A DNA stretch of 64,000 nucleotides, taken from the NCBI GenBank assembly GCA_003022435.1, contig PXUA01000017.1, forward strand, positions 1-64,000. The letters run 5' to 3'. The position numbers and the translations under genes were made by a program. Below are positions 36,832 to 46,926 of the stretch, in pieces (position 1 is the stretch's first letter; the number at the start of each line of letters is the position of its first letter). Below the pieces are notes generated by a model. That model was not told the DNA's origin. It ran no database searches and was given only the letters and a program-made list of their open reading frames with translations. Source of the DNA: Bacteroidetes bacterium SW_9_63_38. Lineage in GTDB: Bacteria > Bacteroidota > Rhodothermia > Rhodothermales > Salinibacteraceae.

Positions 36832-39800
36832 ATGGCTTCTTCCAGCTCCCGCAGTAAAAACGCATCGTCGCCGGTCCTTTCGACACGGCGAAAGATGGAG
36901 GTATTGGGACTGGTGCTGATGGTGGTGGGCCTGCTCCTATCGCTGGCGTTCCTGACGTACCAGCCGGCCGACGACGCCGTGGCCCGCTCCGCCCCTCTGG
37001 TCGAAGCCCTGCTGAACCCGAGCGACTACCCCCCCGTTGAGAATGCTCTCGGCCTGCTGGGGGCCGAGCTGGCCCGCGCCCTGGTGCCCGGATTCATCGG
37101 CTACAGCATTCTTCTGTACAGCCTCGGCCTGATGGTGTGGGGCTACGCGATCTTCCGAGAATGGCTCCTGCGTCCCCTGCTCTATTCATCGGGCCTCGTG
37201 GTCCTCTCGGCGTTCGTCGTGGCCGCCCTCATCGGGTGGTTCGCACACACCTTCGAAGCGGATCTGACCCGCTGGGCCGGCGCCGTGGGCATGGGCGTGG
37301 CCGGGTGGATGCAGGGCGTCTTCGGTCCCCCCGGCTCCTTCATCCTTCTGATGCTGGTTGTGGCCGTGATGTTGCTCCTCGTCATCGACCACGACATTCA
37401 AAAATCCGTCGACCGGGTCATCGACGCCCTCAAGCACATCGAGACCACCGTGCAGTCCTGGGTGGACGCCTGGAAAGAGCGGCGCGCTCGGACAAAGGAG
37501 ACCCGGCGGAATCGGAAAGAGGCCCAACGGAAGGAGCAGGAGGCACGCCGCAAACAACAAGCGACGCAGACGGAGCCTGAGGAGTCGTCTCCAACCCACG
37601 CCCAAGACGAGTCGCTCCCCCAAGAGACAACGCAGGCGCGCTCGGCGTCGGATGAGGCCGAGACAACCGCTTCTTCTGCCTCTACGCCGTCGCCCTCCTC
37701 GTCCCAAGCGAAGGCGAATGACAAGGAGGGGGAGGCCTCTTCCCCCCCGGAGAAAGCTCCCCCGACAGGCGAAGAGTCGGCAGACGATACACCACCGTCC
37801 GCAAACCAGGATCCGCGGCCGGTGACGATTCAAGTCTCAGAAGATGCGGGCGACGGGCGGCCGCTCCGCCGCAACGACCTCTTCCGCGAGCAGCTCCAGG
37901 ACCGCGAGGACACGTCGCCGGACGAGGCAGACGAGGCGCCGACCGAAGAGTTGGACATTGAAGAACTGGCCGACGAGTTCGATGAGGCTCTGCGTGAGTC
38001 GTCCGACGATGCGGACGAGACCCGTTCTCTGGATGACGACTCGAAAGAAGCAATCCGCTCCTCCCCTGCCGCCCAGCGGGAGGCCCCGAATGAGGAGGGG
38101 CCGTCGGGGGACACCGCTTCTTCCTCCCCTGAGGCCCCTCCCGAAGAGCCCCCGCCCCCTTCGTCCCCGTCGTCGGATGCTCCCCCCGTCCCCGATCCGT
38201 CCGATACGCCCGCTCCCGCAGAAGAGGCGCCTTCAGCGGCTCCCCAGGCGCCCTCCCCTGAGGACGAGGAGGATCCCGACGAGGAGGCCCCGTCCGAGAC
38301 GGACGGCGTGGAGCTTACGGTGAAAGAGCAGATCGAGGAGGAAAAGGCCGATGAGATCGAGCGGCCCGCCGAGACGCCGGAAGAGGTGGAGTACGAATCG
38401 CCCCCGCTCGACCTGCTGGAGGAGCCGACCGACGACGACCCGACCCTCGACCGCGAGGAGCTGGAGCAGAACAAGCGGATCATCCTCGACAAGCTGGACA
38501 CCTACAACATCAAGATCGACGACATCAGCGCGGTGGTGGGACCGACCGTCACGCGCTACGAGCTCACCCCGGCGGCAGGCGTGAAAGTGAGCCGCATCAC
38601 GTCGCTCGAAGACGACCTCGCAATGGCACTGGCGGCTCCCAGCGTCCGGATGATTGCCCCGATCCCCGGCAAGTCGGCCGTCGGCGTCGAAATTCCGAAC
38701 AGCAACCGTGAGCTCGTCCGGCTCCGAGAGGTGCTGGGCACGGCCAAGTTCCGGGACACCGACATGACGCTGCCCATGCCGATGGGCAAAACCATTGAGG
38801 GCGAAGTCTTTCTGGCCGATCTCACCAAGATGCCGCACCTGCTGATCGCCGGGGCTACCGGCTCCGGAAAATCCGTGGGTCTGAACTCACTCATCACGGG
38901 CCTCATCTACGCGTGCCACCCGATGAACCTGCGGTTCGTGGTCATCGACCCGAAAAAGATCGAGCTGCAGCAGTACACGGCCCTCGAAACGCAGTTTGTG
39001 GCCCAGCCGGAGGACATTGACCAGACGGTGATTACCGACATCGAAGAAGCCTCCGGCGTGCTCAAAAGCGTGGAGAAGGAGATGGAGGAGCGCTACGATC
39101 TGCTCTCGGAGGCCAGCGTGCGCGGCATCGACGGGTACAACGAGACGTTCAAGGCGGGCGAGTTGTCGCCGGAAGACGGCCATAGACACATGCCGTACGT
39201 CGTCGTCGTGGTCGACGAGCTCGCCGACCTCATGATGGCGGTGGGCGACGACATCGAAGGCCCCATCTCGCGCCTCGCGCAGATGGCGCGGGCCGTGGGC
39301 ATCCACCTCGTCCTTGCCACCCAACGTCCATCGGTCGATGTCATCACCGGCGTCATCAAGGCCAACTTCCCGTCCCGCATCGCCTACGAGGTGGCCTCGA
39401 TGGCCGACTCGCGCACGATCCTCGATCAGGGCGGCGCGGAGGGGCTCGTCGGCAACGGCGACCTGCTCTACCTGAGCGGCAGCGACCTGCGGCGCCTGCA
39501 GGGCCCGTTTGTGAGCGTGGAGGAGGTCGAAGAGGTCGTCGACTTTGTCTCCGAGCAGCCCGGCGTCACGCCCTACACGCTGCCCTCCCTTACCGACGCC
39601 GGCCACGGCCCGGACGAAACCCTCGGCGTCACGGACACCGACGAAAACTTCGAAGAGGCCGCCCGGATCACCGTCCGTCGGCAGCAGGGCTCGGTGTCGC
39701 TCCTCCAGCGCAAGCTCGCCGTGGGCTATACCCGTGCAGCCCGCATCGTTGACCAGCTCGAAGAGGCCGGGATCGTGGGGCCGCACAACGGCACGAAGGC

Positions 39801-39864
39801 CCGCGAGGTGCTCGTCGACGACGAAGAGGAACTCGACCGTCTTCTGGAAGGAGAGGACGCGTAG
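36832..39864 (+). CDS. ftsK: FtsK/SpoIIIE DNA translocase
   Basis: This 1010-residue septal motor segregates chromosome ends. There are four predicted membrane helices within residues about 23-190. A very long acidic Pro/Ser/Glu linker follows (about 220-520). The motor starts near 540, with Walker A GATGSGKSVGLN (about 671-682), VVVVDELADLMM as Walker B, and LATQRPSVDVITGVIKANFPSRIAYEVAS. The C-terminal gamma winged helix (ITVRRQQGSVSLLQRKLAVGY...) would read polar KOPS-like sites. The linker is typical of a halophile. Upstream of purK-purE. Confidence 0.95.
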   Translation: MASSSSRSKNASSPVLSTRRKMEVLGLVLMVVGLLLSLAFLTYQPADDAVARSAPLVEALLNPSDYPPVENALGLLGAELARALVPGFIGYSILLYSLGLMVWGYAIFREWLLRPLLYSSGLVVLSAFVVAALIGWFAHTFEADLTRWAGAVGMGVAGWMQGVFGPPGSFILLMLVVAVMLLLVIDHDIQKSVDRVIDALKHIETTVQSWVDAWKERRARTKETRRNRKEAQRKEQEARRKQQATQTEPEESSPTHAQDESLPQETTQARSASDEAETTASSASTPSPSSSQAKANDKEGEASSPPEKAPPTGEESADDTPPSANQDPRPVTIQVSEDAGDGRPLRRNDLFREQLQDREDTSPDEADEAPTEELDIEELADEFDEALRESSDDADETRSLDDDSKEAIRSSPAAQREAPNEEGPSGDTASSSPEAPPEEPPPPSSPSSDAPPVPDPSDTPAPAEEAPSAAPQAPSPEDEEDPDEEAPSETDGVELTVKEQIEEEKADEIERPAETPEEVEYESPPLDLLEEPTDDDPTLDREELEQNKRIILDKLDTYNIKIDDISAVVGPTVTRYELTPAAGVKVSRITSLEDDLAMALAAPSVRMIAPIPGKSAVGVEIPNSNRELVRLREVLGTAKFRDTDMTLPMPMGKTIEGEVFLADLTKMPHLLIAGATGSGKSVGLNSLITGLIYACHPMNLRFVVIDPKKIELQQYTALETQFVAQPEDIDQTVITDIEEASGVLKSVEKEMEERYDLLSEASVRGIDGYNETFKAGELSPEDGHRHMPYVVVVVDELADLMMAVGDDIEGPISRLAQMARAVGIHLVLATQRPSVDVITGVIKANFPSRIAYEVASMADSRTILDQGGAEGLVGNGDLLYLSGSDLRRLQGPFVSVEEVEEVVDFVSEQPGVTPYTLPSLTDAGHGPDETLGVTDTDENFEEAARITVRRQQGSVSLLQRKLAVGYTRAARIVDQLEEAGIVGPHNGTKAREVLVDDEEELDRLLEGEDA

Positions 39865-39907
39865 TTCTGCCCCACTGCTGGACTTCTGTTTTCTCACCAC
39901 TGTACGC

Positions 39908-41050
39908 ATGTCTATTTCGTCTTTTCCGACGATCGGCATTCTCGGCGGCGGCCAGCTCGGCAAGATGATGGCGGCCGAGGCCGTGCGCATGAGCATCAAC
40001 GTCCGTCTCCTGTCCCCCAAAGACGCGGGACCGATGCAGGCCTACTCGGGCGTCATGGCCGGCGACTGGACGGATCCGGACGTGCTCCGCGACTTCGGCG
40101 CCGACTGCGACATCATTACCGTTGAGAGCGAGTGGGCGCCCGCCGCGGAGGCCGCCGACGCCCTCGGCGACGCCGTCGACGTGTGGCCCTCCACGCACAC
40201 CCTGGAGCTGATCAAGGACAAGGGCGTGCAGAAGCAGCACCTCGCCGATGCGGACTGCCCGGTCCCCGACTTTGAGTGCTGTGAGACGGTCGACGAGGCC
40301 GTGGCCGTCGCGAACGACTTCGGCTACCCGGTCGTGCTCAAGCAGTACCGCGGCGCGTACGACGGCTACGGCAACGCCACCGTCCACTCGGACGAGGAAC
40401 TGCGCGAGGCGTGGCCCGACCTGGCCACCGACGACGGCCTCATGGTGGAGATGTTCGCGGAGTTTACCCGGGAGCTGGCCGTGCAGGTGGCCCGGCGCCC
40501 CGGCGGCGAGCAGGTCGTGTATCCGGTCGCCTACACCGAGCAGGAGAACCACCGCTGCCACGCGGTTGAGGTCCCCGCGGATGTCGACGATGACGTCGCT
40601 GAGAAGGCGCACGCGATCGCCCAGCGCTCCGTGGACGCCGCGGAGGGCGTCGGCCTCATCGCCGTCGAGCTGTTCGAGATGCCGGACGGGCGCGTGCTCG
40701 TCAACGAGCTGGCCCCTCGTCCCCACAACACCGGACACTACACCATCGAGGGCTGCGACACCTCTCAGTTCGAGAATCACGTGCGCGCGGTCCTCGACTG
40801 GCCGCTCGGTAGCACGGACCTCCGCCGCCCCGCCGCCGTGATGGTGAATGTGCTGGGCGAACGGGAAGGCACGCCCGCCCAGCCCGATACGCTCCCCGAC
40901 GCGCTGGCCGTCGACGGCGCCACGCCCCACATCTACGGAAAACCCGACGTGCGGCCCGGCCGCAAGATGGGCCACGTGACCGCGCTCGGGGACGACCGGG
41001 CCGACGCCCGCAATCGTGCCGAGGAGGCCGCCGACGCCCTCCATTTGTAA
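39908..41050 (+). CDS. purK: N5-carboxyaminoimidazole ribonucleotide synthase
   Basis: This 380-residue ATP-grasp enzyme converts AIR, ATP and bicarbonate to N5-CAIR in purine synthesis. It starts IGILGGGQLGKMMAAEAVRM, then has the ATP-grasp blocks VVLKQYRGAYDGYGN and LIAVELFEMPDGRVLVNELAPRPHNTGHYTIEGC with QFENHVRAV. Start 39908 matches the family start. It is followed 44 bp later by purE, the next enzyme. Confidence 0.95.
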   Translation: MSISSFPTIGILGGGQLGKMMAAEAVRMSINVRLLSPKDAGPMQAYSGVMAGDWTDPDVLRDFGADCDIITVESEWAPAAEAADALGDAVDVWPSTHTLELIKDKGVQKQHLADADCPVPDFECCETVDEAVAVANDFGYPVVLKQYRGAYDGYGNATVHSDEELREAWPDLATDDGLMVEMFAEFTRELAVQVARRPGGEQVVYPVAYTEQENHRCHAVEVPADVDDDVAEKAHAIAQRSVDAAEGVGLIAVELFEMPDGRVLVNELAPRPHNTGHYTIEGCDTSQFENHVRAVLDWPLGSTDLRRPAAVMVNVLGEREGTPAQPDTLPDALAVDGATPHIYGKPDVRPGRKMGHVTALGDDRADARNRAEEAADALHL

Positions 41051-41094
41051 CGCTTATTCGTCACTGTTCGTCTCATTCAACACATTGACTTCCT

Positions 41095-41604
41095 ATGCCT
41101 GACGACCCTGCCCCCGCGGTTGGGATTGCCATGGGCAGCGACTCCGACCTGCCGGTCATGGAAGATGCCGCCGACGTGCTCGATGACTTCGAGGTCTCCT
41201 ACGAGATGCGGGTCCTGTCGGCCCACCGGACCCCCGGCGTCATGAAGGAGTACGCCGAACAGACCCACGAGCGCGGCGTGGACGTGATTATTGCCGGGGC
41301 GGGCGGCGCCGCCCACCTGCCCGGCATGATTGCTGCGAGTACGCCCCTGCCCGTGATCGGCGTGCCGGTCAAAACGAGCAAGCTGAACGGGGTGGACTCG
41401 CTGCTGTCCATCGTGCAGATGCCGGGGGGCGTGCCCGTCGGCTCCGTCGCCATCAACGCCGCCGACAACGCCGCCCTGCTCGCCGTCCAGATTCTGGGCA
41501 CCGCCCACCCCGACCTCCGCCAGAAGATGATCGACTACAAGGAGGACCTGACCGAGAAGGTGGCGGAGATGGACGAGGGGGTCCAGCAACGCTCGACTCT
41601 GTGA
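41095..41604 (+). CDS. purE: N5-CAIR mutase, class I
   Basis: This 169-residue enzyme rearranges N5-CAIR to [43 protein letters not shown], and [35 protein letters not shown] are all diagnostic for class I PurE, which works with PurK. It closes the purK-purE pair; the protease gene starts 10 bp further on. Confidence 0.96.
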   Translation: MPDDPAPAVGIAMGSDSDLPVMEDAADVLDDFEVSYEMRVLSAHRTPGVMKEYAEQTHERGVDVIIAGAGGAAHLPGMIAASTPLPVIGVPVKTSKLNGVDSLLSIVQMPGGVPVGSVAINAADNAALLAVQILGTAHPDLRQKMIDYKEDLTEKVAEMDEGVQQRSTL

Positions 41605-41614
41605 CTTCATCTCG

Positions 41615-43678
41615 ATGTTCATGGCAGATCGCACACCGCTGCTTCCGCTTTTTCTGCTTTTCGGAATGACGGCTGGACTTCTCACTCCGGCCGTCGCCCA
41701 GGAGCGTCCGACGCTCCCCTCCGAACAGCATTCGGGCACCCGTGCCGCTTCGTCCGTCCCGATGGCGTCGCTGCCGTCCGTGGACGGGGCGGCCCTTCGT
41801 ACGCAGGACGCGAGTACCGGGGATCGGATTACCCCGTATCGCTACGGAACGATCGTCGAGACGACATACCGTCCCGAGCAGCACGGGTCGTGGGAGCAGC
41901 TTCCCTCTGGCGACTGGCTCTGGCGCTTCCGGATCCGATCGGAGCAGGCCGTCTCTCTAAGCCTCGCCTTCACGCGGTTCGGGCTCCCGGACGGCGCCGA
42001 GCTGTTCGTCTACGACCCCGACCATGAGCTTATCCGGGGTCCGTACACGGCCGCCGACGCCACCAACGGCGAGCACCGGACTCCGCTTGTCCACGGCAAC
42101 GTGATTACCGTCGAACTTCTCGTCCCGGACGGGCGCCGCGGTGGTGTCAACCTCACTATCGGCAAGGTCGTACACGGCTATCGCTCGCTCTCCGGTCGCT
42201 CCCCCTCGAAAGCAGGCACGTGCAATCTCGACGTGGCCTGTGATGAGGCTAATCCGTGGCGCGACCAGGTCCGCTCCGTAGGCGGGTACACCCTCACCCG
42301 AGGACAAGACCGCCTGTTTTGTACTGGAGCCCTTATCAACAACACTGCTGAAAACGGACGTCCTTTGTTTCTGACCGCGGAGCACTGCGTGCAGAACGCG
42401 ACTCAGGCGTCCAGCATGGTCTTCTACTGGAACTTCGAAAACGCTGACTGTCGACAACAGGGTACTTTCGACAACGGCACCTTTCCCAGCGACTCTCTCG
42501 ATGTTGGCAACTGGGACCAGACCTCCTCGGGAGCAATCCTGCTTGCTAGATATGGAAGCCGTCACGAAACCGGCACTATTGCTGGTAAACCAGACCTGAC
42601 AATCGTCGAGGTGGACGACGCAATACCACCTTCTTACAATCTATTCCTGAGCGGCTGGAATGCTGAGGGAAATTTAACCCAAGAAGCAACTACGATTCAT
42701 CATCCTCAGGGCCATGGCAAGCGCATCAGCTTCGACCAGAACCCCTCGTCCCTGATCGACTACCCGTCGACAAACACCTGCTCGGCCCCGTCTGGAACCA
42801 CCCATCTTGAAATTGATGACTGGGAGACTGGAACCACGGAGCGGGGCTCTTCGGGGTCGCCCCTCTTTAACACAAATCAGCAAATTGTAGGGGTTCTTTC
42901 CGGAGGCTGTGCCGGCTGCGGCGGAGGCGGAGATGCCAACGACAACAATGCCCCCGACTGGTATGGTCGTCTGGCGGCAGGCTACAACAAAGCAGACTAC
43001 CAGAGTCGCACCTTCGCGGAGGTCTTGGATCCAAACAACACAAGTCAAGAAACGCTGAGCGGCCAGGATATCACATTTCCCCCACCCGTGTCCAACTTCC
43101 GAGTGACGAAAGTGACTTCCAACTCCGCCACACTGGAGTGGGACGCTCCCGAAGACGATTCCAACTCGCCTCAGCCGGATGCGTACGACCTCCGGTTCCA
43201 GGCTGACTCAACGATCGACAACACCGATTTTCGAAATGCGCGACGCGTGTCCGACGTGCCGTCTCCCGGGGCTCCCGGCACCACCCAATCGGTGACCGTC
43301 TCCCTCAATCCGGATACGAGCTACTACTTCGCCCTCCGGACACTCGACGCCGTAAAAAATGCGTCCCCAATCGCCAGCACCAAACAGGAAGAGGACGCGA
43401 CGCCTGTCAAGACACTGCGTGTGAAACAGGCCCCATCCCCAAATCCCTCTTCCTCCGCGGCCAACATGAAGGTATCTGTAGAGGAGTCCCAGACCGTCAG
43501 ACTGACCGTCTACGACATCCTCGGGCGCCGCGTCGGCATCTCAAAGTCCAGAGAGCTCACTCCATTCCGTCTTCGGAAAATCACCGTTGACGTGTCGACC
43601 CTCTCCAGCGGCGTCTATTTTCTCCGCATCAAGAGCAGTTCCACTACCCGAACTGAAAAGATCATTGTGAAGCGATAG
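41615..43678 (+). CDS. Secreted trypsin-fold protease with T9SS tail
   Basis: This 687-residue exported protein starts with a signal peptide (LPLFLLFGMTAGLLTPAVAQ). Residues about 40-200 form a propeptide-like beta region. The protease domain shows C-containing CTGALIN, H257 in FLTAEHCV and S415 in ERGSSGSPLFN, a lysyl-endopeptidase-like arrangement; the third triad residue is probably the Asp in DLTIVEVDD. A fibronectin type III module (about 490-595) follows. The C-terminal 80 residues are a Por/T9SS sorting domain (YDILGRRV, LSSGVYFLRIKS, KIIVKR). It would be exported through the type IX system to degrade protein outside the cell. The bases of the middle part are more AT-rich than flanking genes. 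Confidence 0.88.
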   Translation: MFMADRTPLLPLFLLFGMTAGLLTPAVAQERPTLPSEQHSGTRAASSVPMASLPSVDGAALRTQDASTGDRITPYRYGTIVETTYRPEQHGSWEQLPSGDWLWRFRIRSEQAVSLSLAFTRFGLPDGAELFVYDPDHELIRGPYTAADATNGEHRTPLVHGNVITVELLVPDGRRGGVNLTIGKVVHGYRSLSGRSPSKAGTCNLDVACDEANPWRDQVRSVGGYTLTRGQDRLFCTGALINNTAENGRPLFLTAEHCVQNATQASSMVFYWNFENADCRQQGTFDNGTFPSDSLDVGNWDQTSSGAILLARYGSRHETGTIAGKPDLTIVEVDDAIPPSYNLFLSGWNAEGNLTQEATTIHHPQGHGKRISFDQNPSSLIDYPSTNTCSAPSGTTHLEIDDWETGTTERGSSGSPLFNTNQQIVGVLSGGCAGCGGGGDANDNNAPDWYGRLAAGYNKADYQSRTFAEVLDPNNTSQETLSGQDITFPPPVSNFRVTKVTSNSATLEWDAPEDDSNSPQPDAYDLRFQADSTIDNTDFRNARRVSDVPSPGAPGTTQSVTVSLNPDTSYYFALRTLDAVKNASPIASTKQEEDATPVKTLRVKQAPSPNPSSSAANMKVSVEESQTVRLTVYDILGRRVGISKSRELTPFRLRKITVDVSTLSSGVYFLRIKSSSTTRTEKIIVKR

Positions 43679-43703
43679 TCCCGCGCCCGGCTGAACGTCG
43701 TCG

Positions 43704-44936
43704 TTACTCCGCGTCCCCGTTCCACACAACCCGGGCGTAGCGCCGCTTGCCCACCTTGAGCACGAACGGCACCTCCGCCGACACGTCGACGTAAAGCCCC
43801 GTGTCTTCAATCGTCTCGTCGTCAATGGATACGGCCCCCTGCTCAATCAGCCGGCGGCCCTCACTGTTGGACTCCGTGAGGTCGGCGTGGCGCATCAAAT
43901 TGAGCAGGCCCACCTCCTCCCCTTCGTCGGCCTTGGGCCGAAACTCCGGCATCTCGTCCGGCGTGCCCCCCTCCACGACCGTCTGCTCGAAGTGCTCCTG
44001 CGCCGCGTCGGCTGTATCCTCGTCGTGGTACATCGTCACAATGCGCCGCGCCAGCTGCGCCTTCGCGTCGCGCGGGTTCTCGTCCGCAAACGCCTTCACC
44101 TGCGCCAGTTGGTCGGTCGGGACGTCGGTAATCAGCTCCACGTAGCGGTAGATCAGGTCGTCCGGAATCGACATCACCTTCCCGTACATGTCCTCGGCCG
44201 CCTCCGTAATGCCGATGGCATTGTCCAGCGACTTCGACATCTTCTCCGTGCCGTCCGTGCCTTCGAGCAGCGGCAGCATCATGCACACCTGCGGGTCTTG
44301 GCCCGTTGCCTCCTGCACGCGGCGCCCGAGCAGCAGGTTAAACTTCTGATCGGTGCCGCCCAGCTCCACGTCGGCCCCGATGTGCACCGAATCCTGCGCC
44401 TGCGCCAGCGGATACAGAAACTCGTGGATACTGATGGGCTGGCCCGCCTCATAGCGATTCTTGAAGTCCTCCCGCTCCAGCATCCGCGCCACGGTCTGCT
44501 GCGCCGACAGCTCGATCACGTCGCTGAACGACATCTCATCCAGCCACTCGGAATTGTAGCGAATCTCCGTCCTGTCCGGATCGAGGATCCGAGTGGCCTG
44601 CCCGTAATAGGTCTCCCCGTGCTTCCGCGTCTCTTCCATCGTGAGCTGCGGACGCGTCTCCGAACGCCCCGTCGGGTCCCCGATCATCCCGGTAAAGTCG
44701 CCCACAATGAGCACAGCCCGGTGGCCCAGGTCCTGAAATTGCCGCAACTTCCGAAGCACCACCGTGTGGCCGAGATGCAAATCGGGCCGACTCGGATCGC
44801 AACCGAGCTTTACTGTAAGGGGGGTCTCGGTCTCGCGCGACTGCTGCACCTTCTCGACAAGGTCCTCTTCGGGAACCAATTCCTCCACCCCGCGGCGAAG
44901 GACCTCCATCTGCTCGTCAACCGGTGGAAAGGCCAT
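43704..44936 (-). CDS. tyrS: Tyrosyl-tRNA synthetase
   Basis: This 410-residue class I synthetase has the HIGH-type motif HLGH at residues 54-57, KMSKS in GTEKMSKSLDN (about 230) and a C-terminal S4 domain (GRRLIEQGAVSIDDETIED). The ATG at 44936 was chosen; a TTG two codons upstream is also in frame. It is the last gene of the eight-gene minus-strand run. Its stop converges with the protease gene 25 bp away. Confidence 0.95.
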   Translation of the reverse strand: MAFPPVDEQMEVLRRGVEELVPEEDLVEKVQQSRETETPLTVKLGCDPSRPDLHLGHTVVLRKLRQFQDLGHRAVLIVGDFTGMIGDPTGRSETRPQLTMEETRKHGETYYGQATRILDPDRTEIRYNSEWLDEMSFSDVIELSAQQTVARMLEREDFKNRYEAGQPISIHEFLYPLAQAQDSVHIGADVELGGTDQKFNLLLGRRVQEATGQDPQVCMMLPLLEGTDGTEKMSKSLDNAIGITEAAEDMYGKVMSIPDDLIYRYVELITDVPTDQLAQVKAFADENPRDAKAQLARRIVTMYHDEDTADAAQEHFEQTVVEGGTPDEMPEFRPKADEGEEVGLLNLMRHADLTESNSEGRRLIEQGAVSIDDETIEDTGLYVDVSAEVPFVLKVGKRRYARVVWNGDAE

Positions 44937-45050
44937 ATCCAACTACACTCGTGTCGTGATCACAAAGAATCGAAACTGCCAAAAGAAAGAGACGCCCGAT
45001 GTTCACGAGCGCCCTCATCCCCGTTTCCCTCCAAACGGGTCCTTCTCGTT

Positions 45051-45087
45051 AACTCATCAACTCAGCAACTCACTAACTCAGCAACTA
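45051..45087. repeat. 8-bp-period repeat next to smpB stop
   Basis: AACTCATC, AACTCAGC, AACTCACT, AACTCAGC, AACTA follow at exact 8-bp steps, and the array runs right into the smpB stop codon (45085-45087, complement). It lies between smpB and tyrS. Confidence 0.8.
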
Positions 45088-45549
45088 CAGATTATACTCC
45101 CGCCTCGTATCCTCCATGCGCCGCTCCATCTCTCGCTCCTTGATGGCTTGGCGCTTGTCGTGCTTCTTGCGCCCCTTCGCGAGCCCGATCTCAAGCTTCG
45201 CCCATCCGTCTCGGAAGTACAGTTCCAGCGGCACGATTGTGTATCGCTTTTTCTCCGCCATGTCGCCCCACTTGCGGATCTCCTCGTCGTGCATCAGGAG
45301 CTTCCGGTCGCGACGCGGCTCATGCCCGAACGGCCCCGCCTCCTCGTACGGCTTCACGTACATGCCGTGGATCTTCATCTCCCCGTTCCGGTCCACCTGG
45401 CAGTACGCGCCGTCGAGGCTCGCCTTTCCCTGCCGCACCGATTTCACCTCCGAGCCCTCCAGCTTCAGGCCCGCCTCCAGGGTCTCCTCGATGTCGTACT
45501 CAAACTGCGCCTTCTTATTGCGGACAATGACCTCAACGCCGTCTGCCAT
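45085..45549 (-). CDS. smpB: SsrA-binding protein SmpB
   Basis: This 154-residue tmRNA partner in trans-translation shows [32 protein letters not shown], then [31 protein letters not shown] and a basic C-terminal tail that enters the mRNA channel. ATG 45549 was used (a TTG two codons upstream is in frame). The tmRNA gene was not found in the window. It sits between the MqnA-like gene and tyrS. Confidence 0.95.
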   Translation of the reverse strand: MADGVEVIVRNKKAQFEYDIEETLEAGLKLEGSEVKSVRQGKASLDGAYCQVDRNGEMKIHGMYVKPYEEAGPFGHEPRRDRKLLMHDEEIRKWGDMAEKKRYTIVPLELYFRDGWAKLEIGLAKGRKKHDKRQAIKEREMERRMEDTRREYNL

Positions 45550-45591
45550 AGCCAATCCGTAATCAATGAGTGAGTCATTGAACGCAACGCG

Positions 45592-46398
45592 TCATCCCTC
45601 CTCTTCTCCCTCCTCGTCGTCGAGAAACACAAACGGGAGATCGGGCACGTCTTCTGTCACGTCGTAGTAGAAGAGATACTTCCGGAACTCCGTGAGACTG
45701 GCGATCGCGAGCTTGTCGAGACCAGTGCGCAGGTCCTCGCGGTAGAAGGCGTTCAGGGCCTCGGTGGTCTCCTGCGCCTGCACCCAGACATCTCGATTCT
45801 CCTCGGCCGCCCGGGCCGCGGCAATTAGGGGCTCAATGGCCTCTTCGGTGGCGCGGTCGCGCTTGGTCACGTACATCCCCCACACCATGGGGTAGTTGGA
45901 AAGCTCGTACCACTCCTGCCCGATGTCAATCGTAAAGGAGTCGATCTGCAACGACGGCACATTGGACCCCACCAGCAGGGCTGCTTCCTCGTCGGTGTCG
46001 AGAAGCGCCGTCGGCTCACGCCCATCGTACGGGACGAACGTCGGATCCACCCCGTAGTGCTCATGCATGATGATGCGCGTCGCGATGCGCTCCTGCGCAA
46101 CGCGACGGTCGTACGCAATCGTCTTCGGAAAATCGTGCAAGCCGCCGTTCCAGACGAGTCGGGCGTAGGGATAATCCCACGAGACGAGCCCAACGCTCGG
46201 AATCACGTCCACCGCGTCGCTGGCCTGCAGTGCCAGCATCGTGGGGAGCAGCGCCACGTCCGTCTCGTCTTCAACGAGCCGCGCGGCACACTCTTCCGGG
46301 CGGTACCGCTTGATGTCGAACGGATTTTCTACGGCGCCGGATGTAAATCCGGACACCAAAAACTCCGCCGGTGGGTAGTCCCAGATGTCAAGCTCCAT
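45592..46398 (-). CDS. MqnA/MqnD-family protein, putative futalosine-pathway enzyme
   Basis: This 268-residue soluble periplasmic-binding-protein-like fold lacks a signal peptide. Segments DVALLPTMLAL, TIAYDRRVAQERIATRIIMHEHYGV, ALLVGSNVPSL and DIGQEWYELSNYPMVWGMYV align by pattern with MqnA (chorismate dehydratase), the first step of menaquinone synthesis via futalosine. MqnD is the alternative. It ends in a very acidic tail (DDEEGEEEG). The place in a translation gene run gives no extra support, so family membership is clearer than the exact reaction. Confidence 0.65.
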   Translation of the reverse strand: MELDIWDYPPAEFLVSGFTSGAVENPFDIKRYRPEECAARLVEDETDVALLPTMLALQASDAVDVIPSVGLVSWDYPYARLVWNGGLHDFPKTIAYDRRVAQERIATRIIMHEHYGVDPTFVPYDGREPTALLDTDEEAALLVGSNVPSLQIDSFTIDIGQEWYELSNYPMVWGMYVTKRDRATEEAIEPLIAAARAAEENRDVWVQAQETTEALNAFYREDLRTGLDKLAIASLTEFRKYLFYYDVTEDVPDLPFVFLDDEEGEEEG

Positions 46399-46506
46399 AC
46401 CCGGTGGCGTCTAATTCGGAAACAGCGGTCACAGTCCTGCTCGGGGGGCAGTTCCGCATGGGTGCAGTCCCGCAGGCGGAGAGCGTCCACGAACGAGAGC
46501 CAGAAG

Positions 46507-46866
46507 CTACTCGTCCTGAATGCGCTCCTTCACGCGGGCCGACTTGCCCACCCGGTCGCGCAGGTACGTGAGGTTAGAACGACGCACCTTTCCGCGACGC
46601 GTCACCTCAATCTCAGCAATCCGGGGCGAGTGCAGCGGGAAGATGCGCTCGACACCGGTTCCTTCCGTCATCTTGCGGACGGTAAAGGTCTCGCTGGAGC
46701 CGGAGCCGCGGCGGTTGAGACAGATGCCCTCAAACTTCTGAATCCGTTCTTTCTCGCCTTCGACCACGCGCAGGTGCACGTTAATCGTGTCGCCCACGTT
46801 GAAGTCGGGCACCTCATCGTCCCGAAATTGGGTGGCCTCGACGACGTCCATCAAATCACTAGCCAT
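46507..46866 (-). CDS. rplS: Ribosomal protein L19
   Basis: This 119-residue 50S protein lies at the 30S-50S interface. [35 protein letters not shown] and [40 protein letters not shown] are diagnostic. The ATG at 46866 fits the usual length. It follows trmD in the conserved rpsP-rimM-trmD-rplS order. Confidence 0.96.
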   Translation of the reverse strand: MASDLMDVVEATQFRDDEVPDFNVGDTINVHLRVVEGEKERIQKFEGICLNRRGSGSSETFTVRKMTEGTGVERIFPLHSPRIAEIEVTRRGKVRRSNLTYLRDRVGKSARVKERIQDE

Positions 46867-46926
46867 GGCTGTAGTCCGTTCGTTCAATGAAAAATCAGCA
46901 GGGTAATGTACGCAGCACGGGCGCGT

